Assembly (NCBI RefSeq): GCF_042186555.1
Contig: NC_133326.1
Location: 589,448,574 to 589,512,573, forward strand
DNA: 64,000 bases
Origin: Aquarana catesbeiana
Lineage: Eukaryota; Chordata; Amphibia; Anura; Ranidae
Direction: 5' to 3'
Below the pieces are notes generated by a model, which was given only the letters and a program-made list of their open reading frames with translations, searched no databases and was not told the DNA's origin. Positions 44,661 to 54,985 of the stretch are shown here, one piece after another. The translations under genes and the position numbers were made by a program. Each line of letters begins with the position of its first letter. The first letter of the stretch is position 1.

Positions 44661-45977
44661 TTATCTCTCCATTCCCCCAGATGAAAACCCCTCAAGATAT
44701 GGCTTGAAGGATATGGTGTCATTCAAGCCAGGGGGCAGGGTAGCCATCTGGAGGAGGGTCTTGTTCCAGTCCCCCCCCCTTGGGTTGGGGTGTATCCTGT
44801 CGAGGATTAAGAATTTAATCTTAGGGAAATTTCCATCATGCATGATGGTGACATGGCGTCCAAGGGGGAGGTCTGGGTCAGAGGTTTGTATACTAATGAT
44901 ATGCCTGTAGGCCCTCCTCCAGAATTCCAATTTGGTTTTTCCAATGTAGAAGCAGCTGCAACTGCACTGGAGCATATAGATAACTCCAGGGGTTTTACAA
45001 TTGGGAAAGTGTTTTGGGTAAAACACCTTGCCATTAGGTAAAATTGGATTTTTTTGGGTTAACATGTACTTGCAATAATGACATGCACCACACATGTAAG
45101 TGCCCCTCACTTTGCAGTGTGTCCTACTAAGTTCGCCTTTAAATTCACTGCTGACAATTCTGTCACCAATAGATGAAGCTCTTCTAAAAGTAAATAAAGG
45201 TTTTTTGGGGACAAAATGACCTATAGTTGGATCTAGGGTCAACATGTGCCAATATTTTTCAACGATAGTCCTGACTTGATGTTGTTGTTGGTTAAAGGTG
45301 GTAATGAGTCTCAGTGGGTTAGTGTCTGTACGTTTAGTGTTGTGGAACAAGGAGGTTCTTGGCTTCATTAACACTTGTTTGTAAGATCTTTTAAGAGAGG
45401 CATGTGAATAGCCCCTAGCAAGTAATCTAGTACGTAATTTAGCTGCTTCCTTTATGAAATGTTCCTCATCAGTGCAATTCCGTTTAATTCTCAAGTATTG
45501 AAAATATGGAATGGAGTGAATTAATGACTGTGGATGGTGACTAGTGGCATGTAGTATAGTATTCCCTGCAGTATCTTACCTGTACAATTTAGTGGCAAGT
45601 TTCCCTTGTTCGTTTCGGTATATTTCTAGGTCAAGGAATGTAATGGACTCTCTATCATAGGACATGGTGAAATTAAGGTTGAAGTTGTTTTTGTTCATTT
45701 GTGAGAGGCATTCGTCAAGCATGTGGGGGGGACCATCCCAGAAAATTAGAATATCATCAATATAGCGAAGCCATCCCACAATGTGGCTAGTATAAATCGA
45801 TAAATCCTCATCAGTTAGAAACATCTGTTCCCACTCCCCCAGGTACAGGTTAGCATACGATGGGGCACAACATGTCCCCATCGCAACTCCCTGCACCTGG
45901 AGGTAGTGGGAACCATTAAAGGTGAAGACATTATGTTTGAGAATGTATTCAAGCAATGCAAGAATAAAATCATTGTA
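44661..45977 (-). pseudogene. PLE-c reverse transcriptase and GIY-YIG endonuclease, one stop
   Basis: Coding on the minus strand begins at the insertion joint with the RT palm (HYLQVQGVAMGTCCAPSYAN) and includes the intact catalytic box LRYIDDILIFWDG (about 45760). One TAA near 45575 breaks the frame after TKLYR. The same frame then stays open through KEAAKLRTRLLARGYSHASL, a Cys cluster CGACHYCKYM and the GIY-YIG block GVIYMLQCSCSCFYIGKTK with EFWRRAYRH, to a stop after SSGGMER. With a single stop and a normal catalytic box this is the best preserved PLE here, though its 5' part is missing. Confidence 0.88.
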
Positions 45978-46148
45978 TTCCAGGGACAAAGAGGTAATCA
46001 GAGTCCTATCAATAAAATTATCAGCTGCTCCAGAATCTACAAAGGCCAGCAGTTCCTGAGCCCCTGTCCCAAAGTGAATAACAGTGGGTAACAGTACGCA
46101 ATTGTCCTCCTGGGAGATGAAAGCAGACCTAAGGTGACCTCCCCACAA
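45978..46148 (-). pseudogene. Gypsy-2 protease, active-site half, fused in frame to PLE-c
   Basis: The minus-strand frame reads LLAFVDSGAADNFIDRTLI, with the aspartic protease motif DSGA. It passes without a stop across the PLE-c insertion joint at 45977 into the PLE reverse transcriptase, making one chimeric frame (46148-45576). The fusion is a by-product of insertion, and there is no reason to think it is expressed. Confidence 0.8.
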
Positions 46149-46990
46149 TCACACAGGTCCTGGAGTTTTCCAGACGTGAAGGGGAAGAACGGAGCATATG
46201 ACCCTTAGGACCACAATATAAGCAGAGTGCCATGTTATGCCAGTGTGTGTGTTCCTGGGCAGATAAACGGGTGGAGCCTGACTGTATAGGTTCTTCCTCA
46301 GACCTGGCACTGGAGGTGGAATAATTAGGTGGCAAAGGAGGTACGTAATTTGCCAGAGCTGTATTGAGTTTGGTCAATTCTAATGGCTAGACACATAGCC
46401 TCCTCCAGTAAGGCTGGGTAGGAAAAGTTGACCAGAGTGTCCTTAATTGCATCTGAAAGGCCTATTCTAAACTGGCTGCGGAGAGCTGCATCATTCCAGC
46501 CAGATTCCAGGGCCCACCTGCGAAACTCTGAGCAATACATTTCAGCAGTGATATTCCCTTACTGTAAGTTACTCAGGGTTGATTCTGCAGTAGCAGCACG
46601 ATCTAGATCATCATATAGCAACCCGAGGGCTTCAAAGAAGGCATCTACTGTTAGCAGAGCCGGATGGTTTGGTTCCAGATTAAAGGCCCAAGCCTGGGGG
46701 TCACCCTGTAGTAATGAGATAATGATCTGAACCCTCTGATTTTCAGAGCCAGATGAGGATGGCTTTAACTTGAATTATAATTTGCACCTTAAAGTCACCA
46801 GAAAACCAATCAGGCAGAGGAATTTTTGGTTCAGATGATGGAGTATTTGTAGCGGTGGTAGTAGAATGAGATTGTACCTTGGTAAGCTCTGTGGCTATTT
46901 CCTGGACTTGATGGGATAAACAGAAAAGTTCCTGTGCAAACAACTGTGCCTGTGCAAGATCGATGATAGTCTTCCCTTTTAATGTATGGC
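46129..46990 (-). pseudogene. Gypsy-2 gag
   Basis: On the minus strand the start region reads MFAQELFCLSHQVQEIATEL (46943). A proline-rich segment and PDWFSGDF follow, then a broken capsid-like part with FRIGLSDAIKDTLVNFSYP and a knuckle CLYCGPKGHMLRSS near 46200. The final Cys of the CX2CX4HX4C pattern is Ser here, so zinc binding should be lost. Several frameshifts. Together with 41213-42700 and 23230-23522 this forms Gypsy-2. Confidence 0.78.
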
Positions 46991-47057
46991 TCGTTTTAAT
47001 GTCAGGCTAGGAACAGATAACAGAGCAGAGCAGGTCAGCTGGAACTTGTAGTTTACC

Positions 47058-47180
47058 GCTGCAGATAAATGTAGAGGTTGGCTGGTGCTTGTGGTTCACC
47101 GCTGCAGATGTAACAGGAGGTTGGCTGGTGCTTGTGGTGCACCACTGCAGATGTAACAGGAGGTTGGCTTGGCAGCCAAG
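47058..47180. repeat. 43-bp tandem repeat at the Gypsy-2 5' end
   Basis: CTGCAGATGTAACAGGAGG-type units start at about 47058, 47101 and 47144, spaced 43 bp. They lie upstream of gag on the minus strand, in what should be the 5' leader or LTR. I could not fix the LTR ends: no TG...CA pair with matching copies is visible on the left side because that part is lost. Confidence 0.75.
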
Positions 47181-47399
47181 TAGTAATGCTGAGTCTGGCA
47201 CTACAGTAGAATCAGGCAAAGTGTAGTCTAGACAAGCTGCGACATGCACAGGTAGATCAGAGTCCAAATGGAACCGAATCAGAAGTGAGCAAAACAAGGT
47301 CAAAACTAGCCGGGTCATACATGATGTATACAGAGCAGATATTAGCTGGGTCAAGCAGGAGCACATAAGGTAACAACGCTATCACGAACACTGGTGGCA

Positions 47400-48576
47400 T
47401 GCTGATTAAGGTGATTTAAAGGTGAGCTGGCCAATCACTGTTGTTTCCCAGGCAAAGTCTGTGTGAGGTGAGTTTTGCTGGGTCTTAAAATTATCCTAGT
47501 ATTGAACTAATTCAGAAAATACATTAACATTTAGATTTTAGCACCATTTTAAGCTCCAGGTCCCTATAGCTCTTGACTAATGGCCATCATTTATTCAAAA
47601 CCTACAGAAAGATATTTTTGCTACCAACCAAAACCAAAAAAATTGATTGGAACCTTCATGTTTTATTTAAATAATGCAATAAACAAAAAGCAGAAAAAAG
47701 GTATGGTATTTATACCTGAAATAATAATAAAGCTAGCAGAAAAAAACTGCAATACATTTACACTGTAATTTCACCAATGCTAAAATCCATGTGCCCTAGT
47801 ACTTAATCATACAGAAGTGGAGCAGAATGTTTATACAGTAATTCTTCAAGCATTCAGTAATTTGCAGGCATTTTCCTTAGTAATACTATTTTTACTTAAC
47901 ACAAAGTAAAGTGCAACAATGAAATGCAGGCAGAAGAATGGACAAGGAGTGAATAAAGCACAAAGTGGAGCCCAGTTTGTCTTCGAGAACAAGCCATGCT
48001 TCAGCTGAGGGCTATTTTCCTCCATTGATTTCCTTATGAAAATAAAAGGCATGGATTAGTGTTCAAAAATTTTTCAAGTATTGACACACAGTTCAAAATT
48101 AATTTTGCCGACAGGCAGCAACGTATTGATATTTTAAAATGTCATTCAACATTTCCAAACAAAATAATTGAAACAGGAATATAACAGGGGTATGTTATAT
48201 AGCATTTCTTCCTGAGCCATTTAACTGGTCTGGTAGGAGCTAACAAAAGTTAACCCTGGATGTTGTAAGTAGGGGCATATGTATAAAACACATCGCATGT
48301 GCTGTGAAGTACAATACGGCCTTCTGAAATTAAATTGGAATCACAGACATCACTTAAAACGAAAACTCAAAAAACAAAGTCTTTATCCCTCATTCCAAAG
48401 CAGCAGGTGAAGGAAAGCAAAATCTTTCTTTAGGTCCCTGTTGTTATTTGGCTTCCACATAAATTGGTTTTCCTGGTGTGTGTCTGTATGTATGACTATA
48501 TGAATGTACTATGGGAGGAACATTAGATTTTAAACTAAATTAAGGATGGTTTGAAAATCGTAGACAGTTGGTAAGA

Positions 48577-48580
<4 letters not shown>
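47400..48580. other. Apparently single-copy DNA
   Basis: No repeat or element end was recognised. The composition is even, with several homeodomain-like AATTAA words and no long ORF. The segment 47850-48130 (for example around CAGCTGAGGGCTATTTTCC) has the texture of a vertebrate conserved noncoding element, but conservation cannot be judged from one sequence. Confidence 0.3.

Positions 48581-48630
<50 letters not shown>
48581..48630. repeat. (TA)n microsatellite
   Basis: A TA run immediately beyond the 3' end of the CR1 element. Confidence 0.9.
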
Positions 48631-48635
<5 letters not shown>

Positions 48636-49443
48636 CATAGTTACATAGTAGGTGAGGTTGAAAAAAGACACAAGTCCATCAAGTCCAACCTAGTGTGTGA
48701 TTATATGTCAGTATTACATTGTATATCCCTGTATGTTGTGGTCATTCAGGTGCTTATCTAATAGTTTCTTGAAACTATCGATGCCCCCCGCTGAGACCAC
48801 AGCCTGTGGAAGGGAATTCCACATCCTTGCCGCTCTTACAGTAAAGAACCCTCTTCGTAGTTAAAGGTTAAACCTTTTTTCTTCTAATTTTAATGAGTGG
48901 TCACGAGTCTTGTTAAACTCTCTTCTGCGAAAAAGTTTTATTCCTTTAGTGGAGTCACCAGTACGGTATTTGTATATTGAAATCATATCCCCTCTCAAGT
49001 GTCTCTTCTCCAGAGAGAATAAGTTCAGTGCTCGCAACCTTTCCTCATAACTAATATCCTCCAGACCCTTTATTAGCTTTGTTGCCCTTCTTTGTACTCG
49101 CTCCATTTCCAGTACATCTTTCCTGAGGACTGGTGCCCAGAACTGGACAGCATACTCTAGGTGCGGCTGGACCAGAGTCTTGTAGATCGGGAGAACTATT
49201 GTTTTATCTCTGCAGTTCATCCCCTTTTTAATGCATGCCAATCTTCTGTTTGCTTTGTTAGCACCAACTTGGCTTTGCATGCCATTGCTGAGCCTATCAT
49301 CTACTAGGACCCCCCGGTCCTTTTCCATCCTAGATTCCCCCAGAGGTTCTCCCCCCCAGTGTATAGATTGCATTCATATTTTTGCCACCCAAATGCATTA
49401 TTTTCCATTTTTCTACATTGAACCTCATTTGCCATGAATTACC
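48631..49443 (-). mobile_element. CR1-type LINE, 3' part
   Basis: On the minus strand, an RT C-terminal frame is followed by a short 3' UTR with GGTTGGACTTGATGGACTTG and a terminal tandem CTATGTAACTATGTAACT. This combination is the hallmark of CR1 3' ends. The 5' part is absent, as usual for CR1. Confidence 0.88.
48861..49373 (-). pseudogene. CR1 reverse transcriptase C-terminal fragment
   Basis: This is an open 170-codon frame that reads DRGVLVDDRLSNGMQSQVG, LVQPHLEYAVQFWAP and MERVQRRATKLIKGL, the thumb and tail of CR1-like RT. It has no catalytic YADD because that region is missing upstream. It ends KRFNL with the 3' UTR directly after. The fragment keeps its frame, suggesting a fairly young insertion. 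Confidence 0.87.
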
Positions 49444-49964
49444 AGGTTATATTTTAATTAAAACTACAGATTTCAAAATATTGAAAAATGATTTTGAATT
49501 TACAATAACATGTAAAGGTTTTCAATGAGATTTTATTGGCCGCACTTACAAATACTTTAACCTCCCTAGCGGTATTCCCAAGTGTGGCTTGGGATGAATT
49601 TTTGCTATCAAAAACAGTAACCCCGAGCCACACTCGGGATTGCATTGCAGGATCCACGCAAAGTTATCTACCTTGTCCCCATGATCCTGCGATGTCTCCC
49701 CGCTGTGTGTGCAGGCTGTGTACTCCACCCGATTCATCACAGTGATGGGATCCGTTCCCTGCAAACGTTGCGATGCATGGGGACGAAGTCCGGTGCCAAA
49801 TTAAAAAAGTTAAAAACCTAAAGCACATATAGTACACTGAATTCTTACAGATTACATTACTGTATCAATTTATTTCACATTCCTTTTGTCCCTAATGCTT
49901 TGTCCAGTACCCTGCATGCAGTTTTATATTATATATACTGTTCTTTCTGCCTGTAAACTTGAGA

Positions 49965-50156
49965 ATGTCCATAGCAACCAAAAAGTGTCCTTTTACGTCA
50001 AAAGTGGTTTTAGACCAGCTAGAAAACAGTGATAGTAAATTAGAATCACTTGCAGAATTGAGCGATGGTGATTCCTGGGGAAATTCATCATCAAACACTG
50101 AAAGTAATGACAGCTATAATTCTGTAACTGAGCAAATTTTAGTGTTTTTGATTTGA
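49965..50156 (+). pseudogene. Possible N-terminus of a piggyBac-like transposase
   Basis: The frame starts MSIATKKCPFTSKVVLDQLE and runs into LAELSDGDSWGNSSSNTES. An acidic, Ser/Asp-rich start of this kind is common in piggyBac-family transposases. The frame ends after 63 codons in A/T-rich sequence, and the catalytic DDD domain is absent. The TTAA ends support the assignment. It could also be unrelated. Confidence 0.4.
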
Positions 50157-50344
50157 TTACATTATTGAATACATTGTATTATTATTATTATATTATTATT
50201 TGTTATAATTATTTATAGTTATTTATTATGTTATAATTTTTGATTTAGTGTTTCAGACTTTATCATACCTGGGATATCTACTAGACTATTGTTTTGGTAG
50301 ATTTAAGTGAGTGTTTCCTAAGAATTACAGGCCTACAACATAAA

Positions 50345-51543
50345 AATGGTACTGTTGGACCTCAGTGCAGCGTTCGATACAGTGGACCACAATACTCTAC
50401 TCATCCGCCTCACAGAGGTAGCAGGAGTCACAGGTTCAGATCTACAATGGTTCGCATCCTTCTTAGGGAATCGCTGTCAGACCGTGAAACTAGGAGAATT
50501 CTACTCTGAAACCCGCACTATCTCTTGTGGAGTCCCTCAAGGTTCACCCTTATCACCGGTGCTCTTCAACATCTACATCCGCCCACTCCTCAAAATCATC
50601 AGAAAATCGGACCTCTGCTTCCACTCATACACTGACGACACCCAACTCTACCTTCGCATCACCGGGGAAAAAGACCACCTTCAGCAACTAGAAAAATGTC
50701 TCACTCTGATAGACGACTGGATGACTACTAGCTCTCTCAAACTCAACGGATCTAAAACAGAGCTTCTTCTCCTACACGGAAACCAAAATTCCAAAACTAA
50801 GACCCTATGGACAACTCCCCCCATCTTTGGACAGACCATCTCACCAAGCACTAAAGCCAAGAGTCTCGGAGTTATTTTTGACTCAGAAATGTCGATGGAT
50901 GCACAAATAGGATCAGTAGTCAGCGGATCTCACCATCTCCTCGGCCTACTACGTAGACTCATCCCATTCGTGCCAGAAGAGGACAAAGCAGCAGTAGTTG
51001 GAACTATCATCAATTCCAGACTCGACTACGCAAACTCCCTCTACAGAGGACTACCCCAATATCAGCTTGCGCGCTTACAACTCATTCAAAACACGGCGGC
51101 AAGACTGTTAACAGGAAAAAAACCCTGGGATTCCATCTCCCCTTCCCTGAGGAGCCTACATTGGCTAACTGTAAAGAATCGGATAACCTTCAAGACCCTC
51201 TGCCTCACCCACAAATGCATATATGGAAACGCTCCTCACTACCTATGCGAGAAAATAAAACGCTACACACCGAATCGCAGTATTCGATCCTCTAGCCATA
51301 ACCTCCTCCTCATTCCAAAAACCCGCTACAAAACAAAGGGAGAACGAAGATTCACAGTCCAAGGATCACGGCTATGGAACGCGCTACCTACTCACATCCG
51401 CATGGAAGAAAACCATCAGGCCTTCAGAAAGAAACTCAAGACCTACCTCTTCTGAGAAGCTTGACAACACTGGCCGGATCCAGCGCCTTGAGGTGATTCA
51501 GTTCGCAAATGCAGCGCTATACAAATCATTCATTCATTCATTC
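50345..51543 (+). mobile_element. L2-type LINE, 5' truncated
   Basis: The 3' end is GCAGCGCTATACAAATCATTC followed by (ATTC)n (51522-51545), the typical L2 tail. A short duplication CATAAAA is seen at about 50340-50346 and 51544-51550. It interrupts the piggyBac-like remnant, which resumes at AACGCCAAATATCC. Confidence 0.85.
50346..51455 (+). CDS. L2 reverse transcriptase, uninterrupted partial frame
   Basis: This is a 369-codon open frame from the RT fingers to the end of ORF2: VLLDLSAAFDTVDHNTLLIR, SCGVPQGSPLSPVLFNIYI, the catalytic box HSYTDDTQLY (YADD in most L2, Thr here), DDWMTTSSLKLNGSKTELLL, and the tail SRLDYANSLYRGLPQYQLAR to KKLKTYLF, with a stop just before the 3' UTR. The endonuclease and RT N-terminus are missing by 5' truncation, and the first codon is only the joint, not a true start. 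No stops or shifts occur, so the insertion is young, but the fragment could not mobilise itself. Confidence 0.85.
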   Translation: MVLLDLSAAFDTVDHNTLLIRLTEVAGVTGSDLQWFASFLGNRCQTVKLGEFYSETRTISCGVPQGSPLSPVLFNIYIRPLLKIIRKSDLCFHSYTDDTQLYLRITGEKDHLQQLEKCLTLIDDWMTTSSLKLNGSKTELLLLHGNQNSKTKTLWTTPPIFGQTISPSTKAKSLGVIFDSEMSMDAQIGSVVSGSHHLLGLLRRLIPFVPEEDKAAVVGTIINSRLDYANSLYRGLPQYQLARLQLIQNTAARLLTGKKPWDSISPSLRSLHWLTVKNRITFKTLCLTHKCIYGNAPHYLCEKIKRYTPNRSIRSSSHNLLLIPKTRYKTKGERRFTVQGSRLWNALPTHIRMEENHQAFRKKLKTYLF

Positions 51544-51630
51544 ATTCATAAAACGCCAAATATCCATGCGAAACAATGTACTGCTTTGAGCATCAAAAAT
51601 CTGACATAATCATACCGCCAGGGAGGTTAA

Positions 51631-53489
51631 GGCACCCCAAAGTAGTGTGTAAACTGATAACTGTGAGAAGCACTTTTCTCTATGCAAAGATACTGGAAAT
51701 ATAGTGTATACCAAGCTGTGCCACTCTTCATTGCATAGACAGAACATAGTGATAAACAGTATGATGTCTCTTTTGCATTCTATATTTGTTGTATTAATTT
51801 GCTATACATCTGCATGCACAACTGTTGGGAAACACAGGAACATTATAGCTATCAACTTATAGACATGAGGTTTTGAAAATTAAAATGGCATTGAACATGT
51901 TAACAGAAGATTTTCCAGTCTATTTAAGGGTTGTGTGAAGAAAGAGGAAGCCAACTTTGCCTGAGATCTCATTTTGTTGGAGATTGGCTTGTTGGTGCTG
52001 CGTTAAACCTCACAATATCTGCAGTTTACTCTATTCAGCAAAGCTGAGATGGCAGGGAATAGCTGGAGGTTAGAGTCCAGCCCCCTCCCACATGTACATA
52101 GAGACATACTTCATTTTCTACCGAGGGCAGCGTGTTTCAAACCAATTTGAAAAGATCAAAGTTGGCAACTTGGAAGCAAGGTGATTTTTCAATCCCTTAA
52201 CTTAATAGCGTGATAAATTAAATTTTCCTGACTTTTCGAGGACTGTTTTTCTGTCCTTTCCAAATGGGATTTTGAAAGGTGCAATATACTGCTTTTGAAA
52301 TATAAACAGCTCCACACATCTGTAGCTATGCTGATGTATGCACGGAAAGACTTCAAACCTCACTCATAATTCAGCAATTGCAGTGTAACTCCTAAGGCTA
52401 TATGTGCTAACCTGCACAGAACCATTAAAGGAGATCTAAAAAAAGACAATTCACTTAAATTAACTTTTAATTTTATTTGAACTATTTTTCTGTACTACCC
52501 CCTGATTTGTACAGAGGCATCTATTTCAGTTGTACTTCACACAAAACTCTGTGGAATATGCTATTACACTATTAATAATACACTATTATAAGAAGATGAT
52601 AATGGTGATCCTACTTCTAATGATATTGCTATTAACTCTGTTATTACTACTATTCTACTTTTACTACTACTACTACTAATAATAATGTACACATACTATG
52701 ATGCATGTCATTCTGGCACCATGCAGATATTTTAGGAGATATTTGTTTAATATATTTAGTACAATTAAAATGTATATGTATATTATTTTAACACTTCTTT
52801 TAACTATATTACAGGATCAGTTCATTCTGAAATATTTATGTTCTTCATATTTTCCACTTGTTGCCAGCAGAAGGAGCTCTGTATAAGGTCTGAACTTTGT
52901 AAAGACCTTTTCTTTTAGGCAGCTGCTATTCTCTATATAAACCTGAATGGGTTCTACAGCAGTACACACCACCTCCTCTGCTAGCAAAGATGGAATTGTC
53001 TTACGGTGTAAATATCATTTTAACTCTGTTCTTCGGGGTTTGAACAGCCCAGAGGTTTAGTGATTAAGAAATAAGAAATGTAATGTATTTACCTGCAAAA
53101 GCATAAAACATTTTTGATAGCTGTTGATATTTGGGGTTTCACGAAACCAGTTTAAATTCGGAAGCCTGAACATAGCGGCAAATCCCACTGAAAACTCTAG
53201 CGGGTGAATCCTGTTAGTGAAATCTGTCAAACTATTGTCAAAAAAGTTATATGAAGCTGAGAGGGTCTTTTCAATCTGCTTTGCAGGCAAAATTGAAAAT
53301 ACAAAATACAATGCTTGGGATCTCTCACAACGCTTCAATTACCAGTTAACCAAGTAGGCCAGTCTTCACTTATACTATTTAGCTGCACAATTAATCCATC
53401 ATACATAACTGGTTAAGGCCTAGCCAAGATAACACCTGTACCCTGAAGGAGGCAGCAGTTGTGATCTCATTTGAGTCTTTACATAACTC
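51631..53489. other. Apparently single-copy DNA
   Basis: No repeat family was recognised. The part 51830-52420 has even composition and words such as CTTAATAGCGTGATAAATTAA and looks like slowly evolving noncoding DNA. A short trinucleotide-rich patch (ACTACTACTAATAATAAT) lies at 52663-52685. No convincing exon or ORF. Confidence 0.3.
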
Positions 53490-54985
53490 TGTCTACTAAG
53501 AAACTACAGGGCTGATGCCAGGTACTGCTCTCATAGAAACCTCCCTTGGCCATCCGCCTTTTCCATTAATACCCAATATGGGTAATGCTTTACTTCCTGA
53601 GTTCCTTATAGTGCCCAGTGAGTGATTTTGGGCCTCAAGAGGGTTTAAAATTTCTACACCAACTGTTCCATGATGGTGAAATGAGAGACTTTCATACCCC
53701 ACAAAGAGAGTTTGAGGCTCCTGCAAAAAAAAATCTCTTTTACCTTCACATGTGACACACAGTCCAAATTCAATCTGACTCCCTTGAGGTCACACTCCAA
53801 CAAACTCCTCTGGAGAAACTTTTACTATCCTCAGATGAGACCAAGCTCATCTCTAGGTATTACTCAGAGCTCCTTAGTGCTAAATTAGCATCCCCCTGCC
53901 GAGATCCAAATGGCACAGGATGATTCTTCAACTATCAGAGGAAGACTGGGAGGAGGTTGAGGAATCTTATATGACTGATGTAATATCATCCAAAGACAGA
54001 CTTATACAATTCAAAGCACACTCATTTTGGTGGCATAATGTTATTGTGAAATATATGTTTCTTGCTAAAGAAGATTATTTTTATCAAGTCGTTAAGGCTA
54101 AAGTTCCACTTTAAAGTGGTTGTAAACCCACTTTTTTTAAACTAATACCTGCAAGACAAAGGCATAATGAGCTAGTATCTCATTATGTAATACTCACCTG
54201 AGTTCGAAGCCCTCGCTGTGGTGCCCGTACACCAGTCCAACGGCTGACATCACTCCCATGGGTTACTTCCGGGTATCGTGGCTCCAGCGCTGTGATTGGC
54301 CAGATCCACAATGACGTCAATCCTGTGCATGCGAGCGGGAGCCGCTGGTAATGGCACAGTCTCACTGAAGCAACGGCACGTACGTGCCATTCCTTCAGTT
54401 TGCTTCAGTGCGCATGTGCCGATGACGTCAGCACATGCAAATACAGGGGATATCTCCTAAAGCATGCAGGTTTAGAAGATATCCTGGGTAGTCTACAGGT
54501 AAGCCTAATTATAGGGTTACCTGTAGCAAAAAGTGGTCTGTAAGAGTTTACAACCACTTTAAGCTATACCATCAAATATACTACATGCCTCAATGTCTAT
54601 ATTCCCTAAAGAGTAGGCTATCTCTCCAACTCTGTGGTCAGAAAGCAGACTTTTTTTCTACCTTATGTCCTTGAATACAATTATTTTGGTCTCAGATTTG
54701 CAATTTTCTTGAGTTGGTCATGGGTCTTCTGAATGTTCAGTGCCCCAAGATTTGCCTCTTGGGGTTGGTGGAGGACCTTTCTGCTGGTTACCATGCTCAA
54801 AAAACTTGCTGTGAATACTTTATTTCTATGCTAACTTTTTTTCATCATATGGAAAAGATCCCTCCTACTCACCCTCTCAGAATTGCAACAACTGATTAAT
54901 TCAGTACTTCCAATTGTATCAACTCGATGGATGTTCTTCAAAATGTTTTGAAATGTTTTGAAAGAGTATGGGGTCCTTAGACCAA
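53490..54985 (+). pseudogene. L1-like ORF2 C-terminal remnant, split by a TTAA MITE
   Basis: Plus-strand pieces read FHDGEMRDFHTPQREF (near 53680), LSEEDWEEVEESYMTDV (near 53925) and, after the MITE, CPKICLLGLVEDLSAGYHAQ (near 54740) and a close FERVWGPL (near 54960). All belong to the ORF2 segment after the RT. Stops and shifts are many. The MITE at 54115-54558 sits in the middle, and the ORF2 text resumes after it. Confidence 0.7.
54115..54558. mobile_element. MITE-8: complete TTAAAGTGGTTGTAAA element
   Basis: TTAA at 54111-54114 and 54559-54562 flanks inverted ends AGTGGTTGTAAACCCAC and GAGTTTACAACCACT. The interior holds a GC-rich segment. This gives the complete reference copy for the truncated one at 22832. 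Confidence 0.85.

Larger units (their letters stand above)
42965..45977 (-). mobile_element. PLE-c: 5'-truncated Penelope-like element inside the Gypsy-2 protease
   Basis: A 14-bp TSD, TTCCAGGGACAAAG, lies at 42951-42964 and 45978-45991. The copy starts within the RT on the minus strand, then has the rest of the RT, the GIY-YIG domain, a long 3' region with a GC-rich stretch (43860-43990), and a hammerhead-like motif (43200-43151). It is a family distinct from PLE-a/b. 5' truncation and variable TSD length are normal for target-primed insertion of Penelope-like elements. Confidence 0.9.
49561..51626 (+). mobile_element. piggyBac-like remnant bounded by TTAA, with an L2 inside
   Basis: The left end CCTCCCTAGCGGTAT follows TTAA (49557-49560). 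The right end ATACCGCCAGGGAGG precedes TTAA (51627-51630). The ends are inverted with one mismatch in the first 15. A short acidic frame at 49965 resembles a piggyBac transposase start. The remaining body is A/T-rich and short; most of any transposase was lost before the L2 insertion. Confidence 0.75.

Noticed and set aside
52978..53340. Possible small exon or ORF near the CCTGCAAAAG words
   Set aside because: No splice-site pair with coding continuity and no protein similarity that I recognise.
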